This document shows, piece by piece, positions 1-5,327 of a DNA stretch of 5,327 nt. The DNA comes from Ruminococcus sp. (GTDB lineage Bacteria > Bacillota > Clostridia > Oscillospirales > Ruminococcaceae). The stretch is from NCBI RefSeq assembly GCF_019417665.1, contig NZ_DXUU01000097.1, forward strand, positions 1-5,327. Reading direction: 5' to 3'. A program made the translations under genes and the position numbers. How positions within the stretch are numbered: the first letter of the stretch is position 1; each line of letters starts with the position of its first letter. The notes under the pieces were generated by a model, which worked only from the letters and a program-made list of their open reading frames with translations, was not told where the DNA came from and did not search any database.

Positions 1-1724
1 AGATTGTATCGTTCTACATTATCAGTAGCTTCAGATAGCTGCTGAATAGCAAGAATTGCTGCACAGGCTATCATAAATACAATACCAAGATAAATTGCCA
101 GAAATGCTATGATTGCCTTTGTAGTAACCGAAGATTCATATACCTGCTGCTTACTCATGTAATACGCAAAGGCACATTCTCTTTTGCTCTTTTCCTGATA
201 ATTATCCAGCAATGTACCAAATTCTTTTGCTGCATCTTCACTCACACACTGTACATTCCATATCATCGTATCGACATTCATGTTTTTCATCCATGTGTCT
301 GCAACTACAAATATGATATGATCCATGCCACTATTTGACATGGTAAATTCTTCAGCTTCATTCACCGAAGAAAGTACATTTCCTTCAATAGTAAGATTGA
401 TACTTTTATCATGAAATTGTTCTGCAAGTTCACGAACATTTTTTTTATTATATAAAATTCTATAATTGTTTTCTAATAAATCTACGCTGTCCATGCCTTG
501 TAGTTTACGCATGCCATTATAATCTGACAGGCTTACAAATGTCAGAGGAATATCTCCATATCCATAAGCAGACAATGTTTCTGGTATCTGAACATCGTAA
601 TCCTTATAATATGCCTTTCCATCTGCCATGGTCCCTTCCATACATTCATAGCTGTCCGCAATCAGGCTGCTGTCCTTGATTTCAGAGGGCAGTCGGCTTA
701 AAATCGTATCTGTTTCACCATTATTATAGTCTATGGCACTATACTCATATGGTATTTCCGTACGCAGCTGCGTTGACAAAATGTTCTGCATACTGTACCC
801 GGTGGAAAAGATTCCGATGACCAACAGCAGGACAATGCAGACAACAGAAAGCGATACAAAATTCGTATTAATCTTACTGGAAAACTGACGTACAACAAAC
901 ATATTGAGCTGTTTGAAATAAAGTCTTTTGTTACGCTGCATAATCTGTACAAGAATACCTGACAGCGACCAAAAGAACAGCAGTGTCCCTGCAGTTCCCA
1001 AAATAATTGAGAATGCAAAATACAGATTGACATGAATGATTCCATTATTCAGAATGAGTGCATATGCGGCAACAAGGCATAGTATGGAAGCTACAAATAC
1101 CTTCATTGCAGTTTTCATGTTCTTTATTCTTATAGTCTCATTTTTTCTTCCACCATATAGCAAATCAATCAGCTTGTATTTTCCAATTGCGATTGTATTC
1201 AAGAGCATAACCACCAAAAATATTACCCCAAAATAGATCACACTTTTGACTGCGGCATCGGGTGCAAATACAAATCGATATGCAGAAAGATCAGCCTCAA
1301 ATATTTTTGCGGTAAAAACAGACATCATCTGAGAGCCAAATATTCCAAGCAACAGCCCTGTAACTAATGCCATACATGCCATGAAAGATGTTTCCAACAT
1401 AAGAATCATAGAAATATTTCGTTTACTCATTCCCAATGTCATATAAACACCAAGTTCTTTTTTACGTCGCCGGATAAAAAAATTGTTAGCATAGACAATC
1501 AAAAATCCCAAAACTACAGCTACAAAAACAGAAATATATGACAGTATCTGTCTCAATGCTTTCATGGACTCGGCAGTTGTTTCCGTAACTATCATGATGT
1601 CCTTCTGTGCATAAATAGAATTAAACATGTAGAAAATGCAGACAGCAAGAGCCAGGGTAAAGAAATATACTGCATAGTCCCTGATACTTTTTGATGCATT
1701 TTTAAAAGCCAGTTTACTCAGCAT
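1..1724 (-). CDS. BceB-like ABC transporter permease (FtsX family), C-terminus cut by window edge
   Basis: Membrane subunit of a Bce-type peptide-resistance ABC transporter. The frame stays open from ATG at 1724 to the left edge, giving 574 codons without a stop. Predicted helices lie at about 17-37, 59-82, 106-133, 162-181, 207-227, 233-258, 285-308 and 536-558. A hydrophilic domain of about 225 residues (309-535) separates helices 7 and 8. This is the BceB layout; family members have ten helices, so two helices and an estimated 70-100 residues are missing. The FtsX-type motif ELGVYMTLGMSKR lies near residues 90-102, and the visible end reads QQLSEATDNVERY, a conserved stretch before the last helices. 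The start has a good site (GGAGGT at 1732-1737, 7-nt spacing) inside the ATPase gene, which it overlaps by 11 bp. In the family the external domain binds or recognises the peptide-target complex and the permease signals to the kinase. The substrate is unknown. The family call is firm; bacitracin specificity is not shown. Confidence 0.93.
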   Translation of the reverse strand, partial: MLSKLAFKNASKSIRDYAVYFFTLALAVCIFYMFNSIYAQKDIMIVTETTAESMKALRQILSYISVFVAVVLGFLIVYANNFFIRRRKKELGVYMTLGMSKRNISMILMLETSFMACMALVTGLLLGIFGSQMMSVFTAKIFEADLSAYRFVFAPDAAVKSVIYFGVIFLVVMLLNTIAIGKYKLIDLLYGGRKNETIRIKNMKTAMKVFVASILCLVAAYALILNNGIIHVNLYFAFSIILGTAGTLLFFWSLSGILVQIMQRNKRLYFKQLNMFVVRQFSSKINTNFVSLSVVCIVLLLVIGIFSTGYSMQNILSTQLRTEIPYEYSAIDYNNGETDTILSRLPSEIKDSSLIADSYECMEGTMADGKAYYKDYDVQIPETLSAYGYGDIPLTFVSLSDYNGMRKLQGMDSVDLLENNYRILYNKKNVRELAEQFHDKSINLTIEGNVLSSVNEAEEFTMSNSGMDHIIFVVADTWMKNMNVDTMIWNVQCVSEDAAKEFGTLLDNYQEKSKRECAFAYYMSKQQVYESSVTTKAIIAFLAIYLGIVFMIACAAILAIQQLSEATDNVERYN

Positions 1725-2478
1725 TCAGGTCACCTCCCAAAAGAGCAATAACCTCCATAATGCGGTCAAAAAACTCTTTTCTGCTTTCCGTACCACGAAT
1801 TAACTCGTTGAACAGTTTTCCATCCTTGATAAAAAGAATTCGCTTGCAGTAACTAGCTGTAAAGGCATCGTGCGTTACCATAAGAATTGTCGCATTCATC
1901 TCTTCATTTAATTTACGAAAGCTTTCCAAAAGCATACGTGCTGATTTTGAATCCAGGGCACCGGTCGGCTCATCTGCCAGAACCATCGAAGGATTTGTCA
2001 CGATGGCACGGGCAGAGGCTACACGCTGCTTCTGTCCTCCGGACATCTGATAAGGATGTTTGGAAAGAACATCAGTAATATTTAAAAGTCCGGCAACCTT
2101 TTGAACTCTTGCTTCAATCTCTTTTGCCGGTACCTTCATAATGGTAAGAGCCAGTGCAATATTTTCAAAACCTGTAAGCGTGTCCAAAAGATTAAAGTCC
2201 TGAAATATGAAACCAAGCTTTTCCCTTCGAAATTTTGAAAGCTGTGAAGCTTTCAGCGTTGTGATATCCTCTCCGTCAAGATAGATGTGCCCTGCTGTGG
2301 CATTATCAATAGTAGAAATACAGTTAAGCAGTGTCGTTTTTCCACTTCCTGATGCTCCCATAATACCGATGTATTCCCCTTCGTTTACTTCAAAGCTTAT
2401 ATCATCAACAGCACGGGTGATATTCCCCTTATTTCCATAATATTTTTCAATATGATCAACTTTTAATATTGTTTTCAT
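1714..2478 (-). CDS. BceA-like ABC transporter ATP-binding protein
   Basis: Cytoplasmic ATPase that powers the permease encoded next to it. It has 254 residues, normal for the MacB/LolD/BceA family. Walker A GASGSGKTT is at 41-49, the Q-loop glutamine at 93, the signature SGGQKQR at 146-152, Walker B MVLADE at 165-170 with catalytic Glu170, the D-loop GALD at 173-176 and the H-loop His203, so the ATPase looks intact. The start at 2478 is chosen because AGGAGG (2485-2490) sits 6 nt upstream and the protein then begins MKTILKVDHIEKYYG, the usual family N-terminus. An in-frame ATG at 2532 would add 18 atypical residues and overlap the TraX-like gene. The gene follows the TraX-like gene by 11 nt and overlaps the permease gene by 11 bp, so the three are very likely one transcript. 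Partner and role follow from family and context; the exported or displaced compound is not known. Confidence 0.95.
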   Translation of the reverse strand: MKTILKVDHIEKYYGNKGNITRAVDDISFEVNEGEYIGIMGASGSGKTTLLNCISTIDNATAGHIYLDGEDITTLKASQLSKFRREKLGFIFQDFNLLDTLTGFENIALALTIMKVPAKEIEARVQKVAGLLNITDVLSKHPYQMSGGQKQRVASARAIVTNPSMVLADEPTGALDSKSARMLLESFRKLNEEMNATILMVTHDAFTASYCKRILFIKDGKLFNELIRGTESRKEFFDRIMEVIALLGGDLNAE

Positions 2479-2484
2479 TTTCTG

Positions 2485-2490
2485 CCTCCT
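2485..2490 (-). promoter_or_regulatory. Shine-Dalgarno site that fixes the ATPase start
   Basis: AGGAGG lies 6 nt before the ATG at 2478. The TAA stop of the TraX-like gene (2490-2492) shares its last A with this site (TAAGGAGG), so ribosomes ending on the upstream gene finish on the initiation site of the next. This decides against the longer ATPase start at 2532 and suggests translational coupling. Confidence 0.85.
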
Positions 2491-3245
2491 TATACGATAG
2501 TTGTAATATATCCGATCAATGCCAGAATCCACAAATGAGCCGGATAGAATAGATAGAAGAAATATTTGCTGAATTTTGTTTTTGGTCCTCGTTTTCCATT
2601 ATATAAATACATAAATGGAAGTGCTGTGAAAACCAGCCAGTCACTGTTGAACATCATCATCTTTATGGTCATCTCCATAGATGGATAGATATCAATAGTT
2701 GGAATGAACAATAATACCGACAACGCACAAATAGCAATATTGCGAATTTTCACTTTATTACGCAAGAAATAACAAATAAGCATAAATGGAACGACAGACT
2801 GACTTCCTTCACCTGCTACACATGCATAAATAGTAATCGGAACTGCAATCAGAATACGCAATGCCAATATTACTTTCGGACTAATCTTCTCACTTTTTAC
2901 AGGATAGCACCATACGTTTAACGCAAGCACTCCCATCGCCAATGTAAAGAAAATATTATTGTAGATTGTCAGGGAATCTACATTTAACAGACGGTTCAGT
3001 CCGAAGTTACCTGCAAACATAATCCCTGCCCACAGAAACAGACGCCCGTTGTATTTTAGCCTGTTTCGGGTGTGGATAAAACCTTCGACCGCCATATAAG
3101 CAAAGAATGGTGACACGCATCTTGTAATAACGTGGAAGATTTCCATCCACCACGGCGGAAGAAAACCCGGAATGTGATGCAAATGATCCAGTACCATAAG
3201 CATCGCCATAAAAAACTTTAGCTGGAAAGCATTAAAATGTTTCAT
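2490..3245 (-). CDS. TraX-family integral membrane protein
   Basis: Protein of 251 residues, mostly hydrophobic, with about eight or nine membrane helices (roughly 8-26, 34-57, 68-88, 94-112, 125-145, 151-163, 168-185, 205-219, 228-251). Family-like features are Asp20-His21 in the first helix (VLDHLHH), Arg42 followed by SPFFAYMAVEGF at 45-56, His58-Thr59, Tyr65 and Arg68-Leu69, NIFFTL at about 97-102 and YPAHL at 234-238. These match the TraX family, named after the F-plasmid enzyme that acetylates the pilin N-terminus; many Firmicute members are chromosomal and uncharacterised. The start has AGGAGA at 3253-3258, 7 nt upstream. No pilin or conjugation gene is near. Instead it heads the transporter operon, with its stop overlapping the ATPase's ribosome binding site. 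I infer an accessory role, possibly an acyl transfer in the membrane, linked to the transporter. Family assignment is good; function is open. Confidence 0.88.
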   Translation of the reverse strand: MKHFNAFQLKFFMAMLMVLDHLHHIPGFLPPWWMEIFHVITRCVSPFFAYMAVEGFIHTRNRLKYNGRLFLWAGIMFAGNFGLNRLLNVDSLTIYNNIFFTLAMGVLALNVWCYPVKSEKISPKVILALRILIAVPITIYACVAGEGSQSVVPFMLICYFLRNKVKIRNIAICALSVLLFIPTIDIYPSMEMTIKMMMFNSDWLVFTALPFMYLYNGKRGPKTKFSKYFFYLFYPAHLWILALIGYITTIV

Positions 3246-3256
3246 GATATCATCTC

Positions 3257-3355
3257 CTAAATTATTTGTTTTAAAATGTTAATGACACGGTATTCACCAC
3301 CCGAATCATCAGTCATAGTATATCGGAGTTCACGATAAGTTAAAATCGTTTTATC
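3257..3355 (-). other. Short open frame or 3' gene remnant before the TraX-like gene
   Basis: After an in-frame TAA at 3356-3358, 32 sense codons run open to a TAG at 3257-3259. The stop overlaps the AGGAGA site of the TraX-like gene. The only in-frame ATG is at 3316, giving a 19-residue peptide beginning MTDDSGGEYRVINILK, with no recognisable Shine-Dalgarno before it. The codons show a coding-like bias to purines in first position (GAT GAT, GGT GGT GAA, GTC ATT AAC ATT). It could be the tail of a deleted gene, a leader peptide or chance. I do not recognise the sequence. An open stretch this short in AT-rich DNA is not in itself rare. Confidence 0.3.
3317..3345 (-). promoter_or_regulatory. 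Promoter candidate B for the transporter operon (strong -10, weak -35)
   Basis: TATACT (3317-3322) matches the -10 consensus at five of six positions. The hexamer 17 bp upstream, TTTTAA (3340-3345), is a poor -35. The 23-bp palindrome begins directly upstream at 3346. A good -10 with a weak -35 beside an inverted repeat is the arrangement expected of an activator-dependent promoter, here probably served by the response regulator. Transcription would start near 3310. Inferred from spacing only. Confidence 0.4.
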
Positions 3356-3368
3356 TTACATAAAACGA
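3346..3368. repeat. Palindrome with 9-bp arms, candidate operator
   Basis: Perfect inverted repeat: arm TCGTTTTAT at 3346-3354, spacer CTTAC, arm ATAAAACGA at 3360-3368 (plus-strand reading). It lies directly upstream of promoter candidate B and covers the -10 of candidate A. On the minus strand it is followed by TTTTAA, so a weak AT-rich terminator is an alternative reading, but each arm has only two G/C positions. An operator for the dimeric OmpR-type regulator is my preferred reading. Confidence 0.5.
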
Positions 3369-3381
3369 ACAAAATTGTCAC
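3353..3381 (-). promoter_or_regulatory. Promoter candidate A for the transporter operon
   Basis: GTGACA (3376-3381, five of six matches to TTGACA), a 17-bp spacer, then TAAGAT (3353-3358, four of six matches to TATAAT). Transcription would start near 3346 and give a leader of about 100 nt. The -35 lies in TGACA-N4-TGTTC, which partly resembles the TnACA-N4-TGTAA box I recall for BceR-type regulators, so the same bases could be an operator instead. Confidence 0.35.
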
Positions 3382-3383
3382 AT

Positions 3384-3415
3384 TAAGAAAGCGGACCACA
3401 CTATGGCAGCCCGCT
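3384..3415 (-). terminator. Rho-independent terminator candidate after the kinase gene
   Basis: On the minus strand AGCGGG pairs with TCCGCT (one G-T pair), with an inner CCA/TGG stem and loop TAGTG, followed by TTCTTAA. It begins 18 nt after the kinase stop. The T tract is short and broken, so read-through into the transporter operon is possible. It supports separate transcription of the two-component genes and the transporter genes. Confidence 0.5.
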
Positions 3416-3433
3416 AATATTGTTTACACTTTC

Positions 3434-4444
3434 TTATTCTAAAAGCAATCTTGAATCCTTTGGAAAAGTAATCTGTATAGTTGTGCCCTGCCCACTGGCA
3501 GAGGACGCAGATATAGACAGATGCATCTTATTACAGAGCTTCCTACACAGATACAAGCCGATTCCTGTGGATTTTGCATAACTTCTTCCGTTTGTTCCGG
3601 TAAATCCCTTTTCAAATATACGTGGCAATTCGCTTTCCTGAATACCTATACCGTCATCCGAAACATACAACACAACATAATCCTGTTCCTCACATGCGGA
3701 AAATGTCAGTGTAAGCGTCTCCTTTTTGTATTTTATGCTGTTGACGATCAACTGCCCCAGAACGAATTCCAACCATTTCGGATCGCCGTATACTGTTTTG
3801 GAAAGGTTGTCAAAGGTCGGAGTCGCTTTTGCAGCAATGAGCTGCTTAGAATACTTTTTGAGCGTTCCCTTTACCAGTTGATCCAGCTTGATTTCCCGAA
3901 TCATGTAATCCTTTTCAAGATTGGTACTTCTGGCATAATAAAGTGCCTGTTCCACATAACCATCAATTCTGGAAAGTTCCTCTTTCACACCGGAAGCCAT
4001 TTCACCCTTATTGTTTTCACAGATAAGATCAATACACGAAATCGGAATCTTGATTTCATGTATCCAGGTTTCAACATAATCCTGATATTCGGTATTCATC
4101 CGGCGATAGTCTGCTATATCATCATTCATCGATTTCGTAGTCTGTCTTAATACATCTATCAGAATTGTACCCTCTACAAATCCAGGTTTTTCCGTTACTG
4201 ATGAGATATAATATTTCTTCTCCAATGTTCCCAGATTTCGGTAAAGCTCTCTGTAGAAGCCGTTCTTTTGATTATATTCCAGCACAAGAGCACCGACTGT
4301 AATAAAGAGCATGCATATACAAACAAGGGCATTTGCAGCATTGCTGATCTTCATTACATTCAACAGCAACGCCAGAAACAGGATGATTCCAGTCTGTGAC
4401 AAAAGAAAAATCCACTTATTTTTTAAAAATGTCGAGAATCTCAT
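3434..4444 (-). CDS. BceS-like intramembrane-sensing histidine kinase
   Basis: Membrane sensor kinase of 336 residues that should phosphorylate the regulator encoded just upstream. Two helices (about 12-30 and 37-55) are joined by only a few residues, so there is no external sensing domain, as in intramembrane-sensing kinases that depend on a BceB-type permease. The H-box WIHEIKIP carries the phospho-acceptor His129. The ATPase domain has the N-box QLIVNSIKY with Asn235, the G1 box DDGIGI at 263-268, the F-box RIFEKGFTG at 275-283 and the G2 box STGIGLYL at 292-299; all look intact. The length fits the BceS/GraS group. The ATG overlaps the regulator's TGA as ATGA, and only GGGGT lies upstream, so translation is probably coupled to the regulator. 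A terminator candidate follows the stop. The ligand is inferred to be a cell-wall-active peptide sensed through the permease; it is not shown by the sequence. Confidence 0.94.
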   Translation of the reverse strand: MRFSTFLKNKWIFLLSQTGIILFLALLLNVMKISNAANALVCICMLFITVGALVLEYNQKNGFYRELYRNLGTLEKKYYISSVTEKPGFVEGTILIDVLRQTTKSMNDDIADYRRMNTEYQDYVETWIHEIKIPISCIDLICENNKGEMASGVKEELSRIDGYVEQALYYARSTNLEKDYMIREIKLDQLVKGTLKKYSKQLIAAKATPTFDNLSKTVYGDPKWLEFVLGQLIVNSIKYKKETLTLTFSACEEQDYVVLYVSDDGIGIQESELPRIFEKGFTGTNGRSYAKSTGIGLYLCRKLCNKMHLSISASSASGQGTTIQITFPKDSRLLLE

Positions 4445-5103
4445 ATCAAATACCCCATACCACGTTTTGTAGCAATGAAATCTTTTGCACCGATATTTTC
4501 CAGTTTTTTTCGCAACCGGTTTACATTCACAGTCAGCGTATTATCATCAACAAATTCATCTGACTGCCACAATTCATCCATCAACTCATCACGTGAAACG
4601 ATTTTTCCGGCATTTTTGAGTAAAACAGATAAAATTTTCATTTCATTCTTCGTCAGCTCTGCACTGTCAGCACCGTAAGAAATCAATCCTTTCGATGGTC
4701 GAAAAATCACACCTTTATACTCGATTTCTTCTGAAACCGGCACATGTGTACTTCTTTTCAAAAGTGCAGCAATACGGGCAACCAGTATTTGCGTATTATA
4801 AGGCTTTGTAATAAAATCATCTGCTCCAAGATTCATGCTCATCAACTCATCCATATCAGTGCTGCGACTGGTAACAACAATGATCGGAACTTCTGATTGC
4901 TTGCGGATCTCCCGACAGATATGAAATCCATCAAATAATGGCAGGTTAATATCCAGAAGTATCAAATCAGGAGATTCCTGTAATGCCAACTGTATGATAT
5001 TCTGCCAGTCATCACTATAAGCACATTCATAGCCATATGAATTCAGTAATTTCATTAATTCTGTTCTAAGGACTTTGTCGTCCTCAATAATATATATTTT
5101 CAT
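4441..5103 (-). CDS. BceR-like OmpR-family response regulator
   Basis: Cytoplasmic DNA-binding regulator of 220 residues. The receiver domain (about 1-118) has the acidic pair Asp8-Asp9, phospho-acceptor Asp51 in LLDINLP, Thr78 in VVTSR and Lys100 in TKPY, the full catalytic set. The OmpR-type winged helix covers about 127-220, with LTKNEMKIL and the recognition region TLTVNVNRLRKKL, and ends in KRGMGYLI. The start at 5103 has AGGAGG at 5115-5120, 11 nt upstream, slightly long but with no better choice; the protein begins MKIYIIEDD as expected. It is the first gene of the two-component unit and overlaps the kinase by 4 nt. Phosphorylated by that kinase, it most likely activates the promoter before the TraX-like and ABC genes, and perhaps its own. 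No broken or missing residue was seen. Confidence 0.95.
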   Translation of the reverse strand: MKIYIIEDDKVLRTELMKLLNSYGYECAYSDDWQNIIQLALQESPDLILLDINLPLFDGFHICREIRKQSEVPIIVVTSRSTDMDELMSMNLGADDFITKPYNTQILVARIAALLKRSTHVPVSEEIEYKGVIFRPSKGLISYGADSAELTKNEMKILSVLLKNAGKIVSRDELMDELWQSDEFVDDNTLTVNVNRLRKKLENIGAKDFIATKRGMGYLI

Positions 5104-5135
5104 TGAATTCTAAGCCTCCTAAAATTGATTTTAAT

Positions 5136-5255
5136 TACATCATATCATATTTTTCACATCTACATATTATAAATTTTCTTCCATTCTACATACTGAATTT
5201 ACGTAGTTTTATGGCAATACTACATTGGGTGTCTAATAGATGAATATTACATACT
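5136..5255. repeat. Five spaced TACAT copies in the regulator's leader
   Basis: On the plus strand TACAT starts at 5136, 5161, 5187, 5221 and 5248, giving steps of 25, 26, 34 and 27 bp. The copies at 5187 and 5248 extend to the identical octamer TACATACT. The copy at 5187 is also part of an imperfect inverted repeat, CTACATA (5186-5192) and TACGTAG (5200-5206), at the expected -35 region. These may be regulator contacts. AT-rich DNA makes some copies likely by chance, but five in 120 bp is more than expected. Confidence 0.4.
5166..5194 (-). promoter_or_regulatory. Promoter candidate for the two-component genes
   Basis: A perfect -10 TATAAT lies at 5166-5171 on the minus strand. The hexamer 17 bp upstream, AGTATG (5189-5194), is a poor -35 and falls within the TACAT repeat and the inverted repeat at 5186-5206. 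Transcription would start near 5159, giving a leader of about 56 nt. The weak -35 suggests low basal output or help from an activator, possibly the regulator itself. Confidence 0.5.
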
Positions 5256-5264
5256 AAAACTTCC

Positions 5265-5281
5265 CACACCAATAAGGTGTG
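5265..5281. repeat. Small hairpin near the right edge
   Basis: CACACC and GGTGTG form a perfect 6-bp stem around AATAA. In the minus direction it is followed by GGAAGTTTTA, a poor T tract, so it is at most a weak terminator for an upstream gene outside the window. Beyond it, 5282-5327 is AT-rich with the palindrome TTGAAAATTCAA (5289-5300) and GCC/GGC flanking an A-rich run (5308-5322). No gene was found between 5104 and 5327. Confidence 0.3.
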
Positions 5282-5327
5282 TTGAACCTTGAAAATTCAA
5301 TATTTCAGCCAATAAAAAAGGCATAAA

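Larger units (their letters stand above)
3246..3433 (-). promoter_or_regulatory. Control region between kinase gene and transporter operon
   Basis: This 188-bp gap holds, in transcription order, a terminator candidate (3384-3415), a GTGACA/TAAGAT promoter candidate (3353-3381), a palindrome with 9-bp arms (3346-3368), a second promoter candidate with a strong TATACT -10 (3317-3345), a short open frame (3257-3355) and the ribosome binding site of the TraX-like gene (3253-3258). ATGAC (minus, 3312-3316) and GTCAT (minus, 3282-3286) could also pair in the leader RNA. In Bce modules the transporter promoter is the usual target of the response regulator, so this is where its operator is expected. 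Confidence 0.6.

Noticed and set aside
731..1045. 104-codon open frame on the minus strand
   Set aside because: It is in another frame within the permease gene, which reads through this stretch without a stop and has the expected helices.
1036..1236. 66-codon plus-strand frame with a hydrophobic stretch
   Set aside because: It is opposite permease helices, which explains the hydrophobic composition; it lacks independent support.
1887..2078. 63-codon plus-strand frame
   Set aside because: It is opposite the most conserved part of the ATPase (signature, Walker B and H-loop).
2479..2532. Longer ATPase start at 2532 giving 272 residues
   Set aside because: It overlaps the TraX-like gene, adds residues unlike the family N-terminus, and ignores the strong AGGAGG 6 nt before the ATG at 2478.
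2490..3245. TraX-like gene as evidence of a conjugative element
   Set aside because: TraX-family genes are common on Firmicute chromosomes, and no relaxase, type IV secretion or pilin gene is present in the window.
3521..4150. 209-codon open frame on the plus strand
   Set aside because: It lies wholly opposite the histidine kinase, whose motifs are all intact; the translation shows no family features.
4475..4678. 67-codon plus-strand frame
   Set aside because: It is opposite the DNA-binding domain of the response regulator; nothing supports it as a gene.
5282..5304. Stretch reading ACCTTGAAAATTCAA, reminiscent of Firmicute rRNA spacer or mobile-element border sequences
   Set aside because: The resemblance is only recalled and short; no rRNA, tRNA, integrase or att-type repeat is visible nearby.

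Overview
The window is AT-rich DNA with strong AGGAGG-type Shine-Dalgarno sites, tight gene packing and protein families typical of low-GC Firmicutes. Lachnospiraceae or a related class of Clostridia is my best guess, inferred from style and not from any marker gene. All real genes lie on the minus strand, so the biological order runs from right to left.

Layout: 5327-5104 is a non-coding leader with a promoter candidate and a spaced TACAT repeat. 5103-4441 is an OmpR-type response regulator. 4444-3434 is a small intramembrane-sensing histidine kinase that starts inside the regulator's stop codon (ATGA). 3433-3246 is an intergenic region holding a terminator candidate, two alternative promoters, a 23-bp palindrome and a short open frame ending in the next ribosome binding site. 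3245-2490 is a TraX-family multi-membrane protein. 2478-1714 is an ABC transporter ATPase of the MacB/LolD/BceA type. 1724-1 is a BceB/FtsX-like permease that overlaps the ATPase by 11 bp and runs off the left edge, so its last part is missing.

Together this is a Bce-type antimicrobial peptide sensing and detoxification module. The kinase has two membrane helices with almost no external loop, so it is expected to sense through the permease, whose large external domain (about residues 309-535) lies between its seventh and eighth helices. The kinase then phosphorylates the regulator at Asp51, and the regulator should activate the promoter before the transporter genes. The drug or peptide handled cannot be read from the sequence.

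The unusual part is the TraX-like gene. It is the first gene of the transporter transcription unit, with its stop codon overlapping the ATPase's Shine-Dalgarno site, so it is probably made in step with the transporter. TraX of plasmid F acetylates pilin, but there is no pilus gene here. A role as an accessory membrane (acyl)transferase in peptide resistance is a testable guess. No mobile-element gene, RNA gene or CRISPR array was seen.
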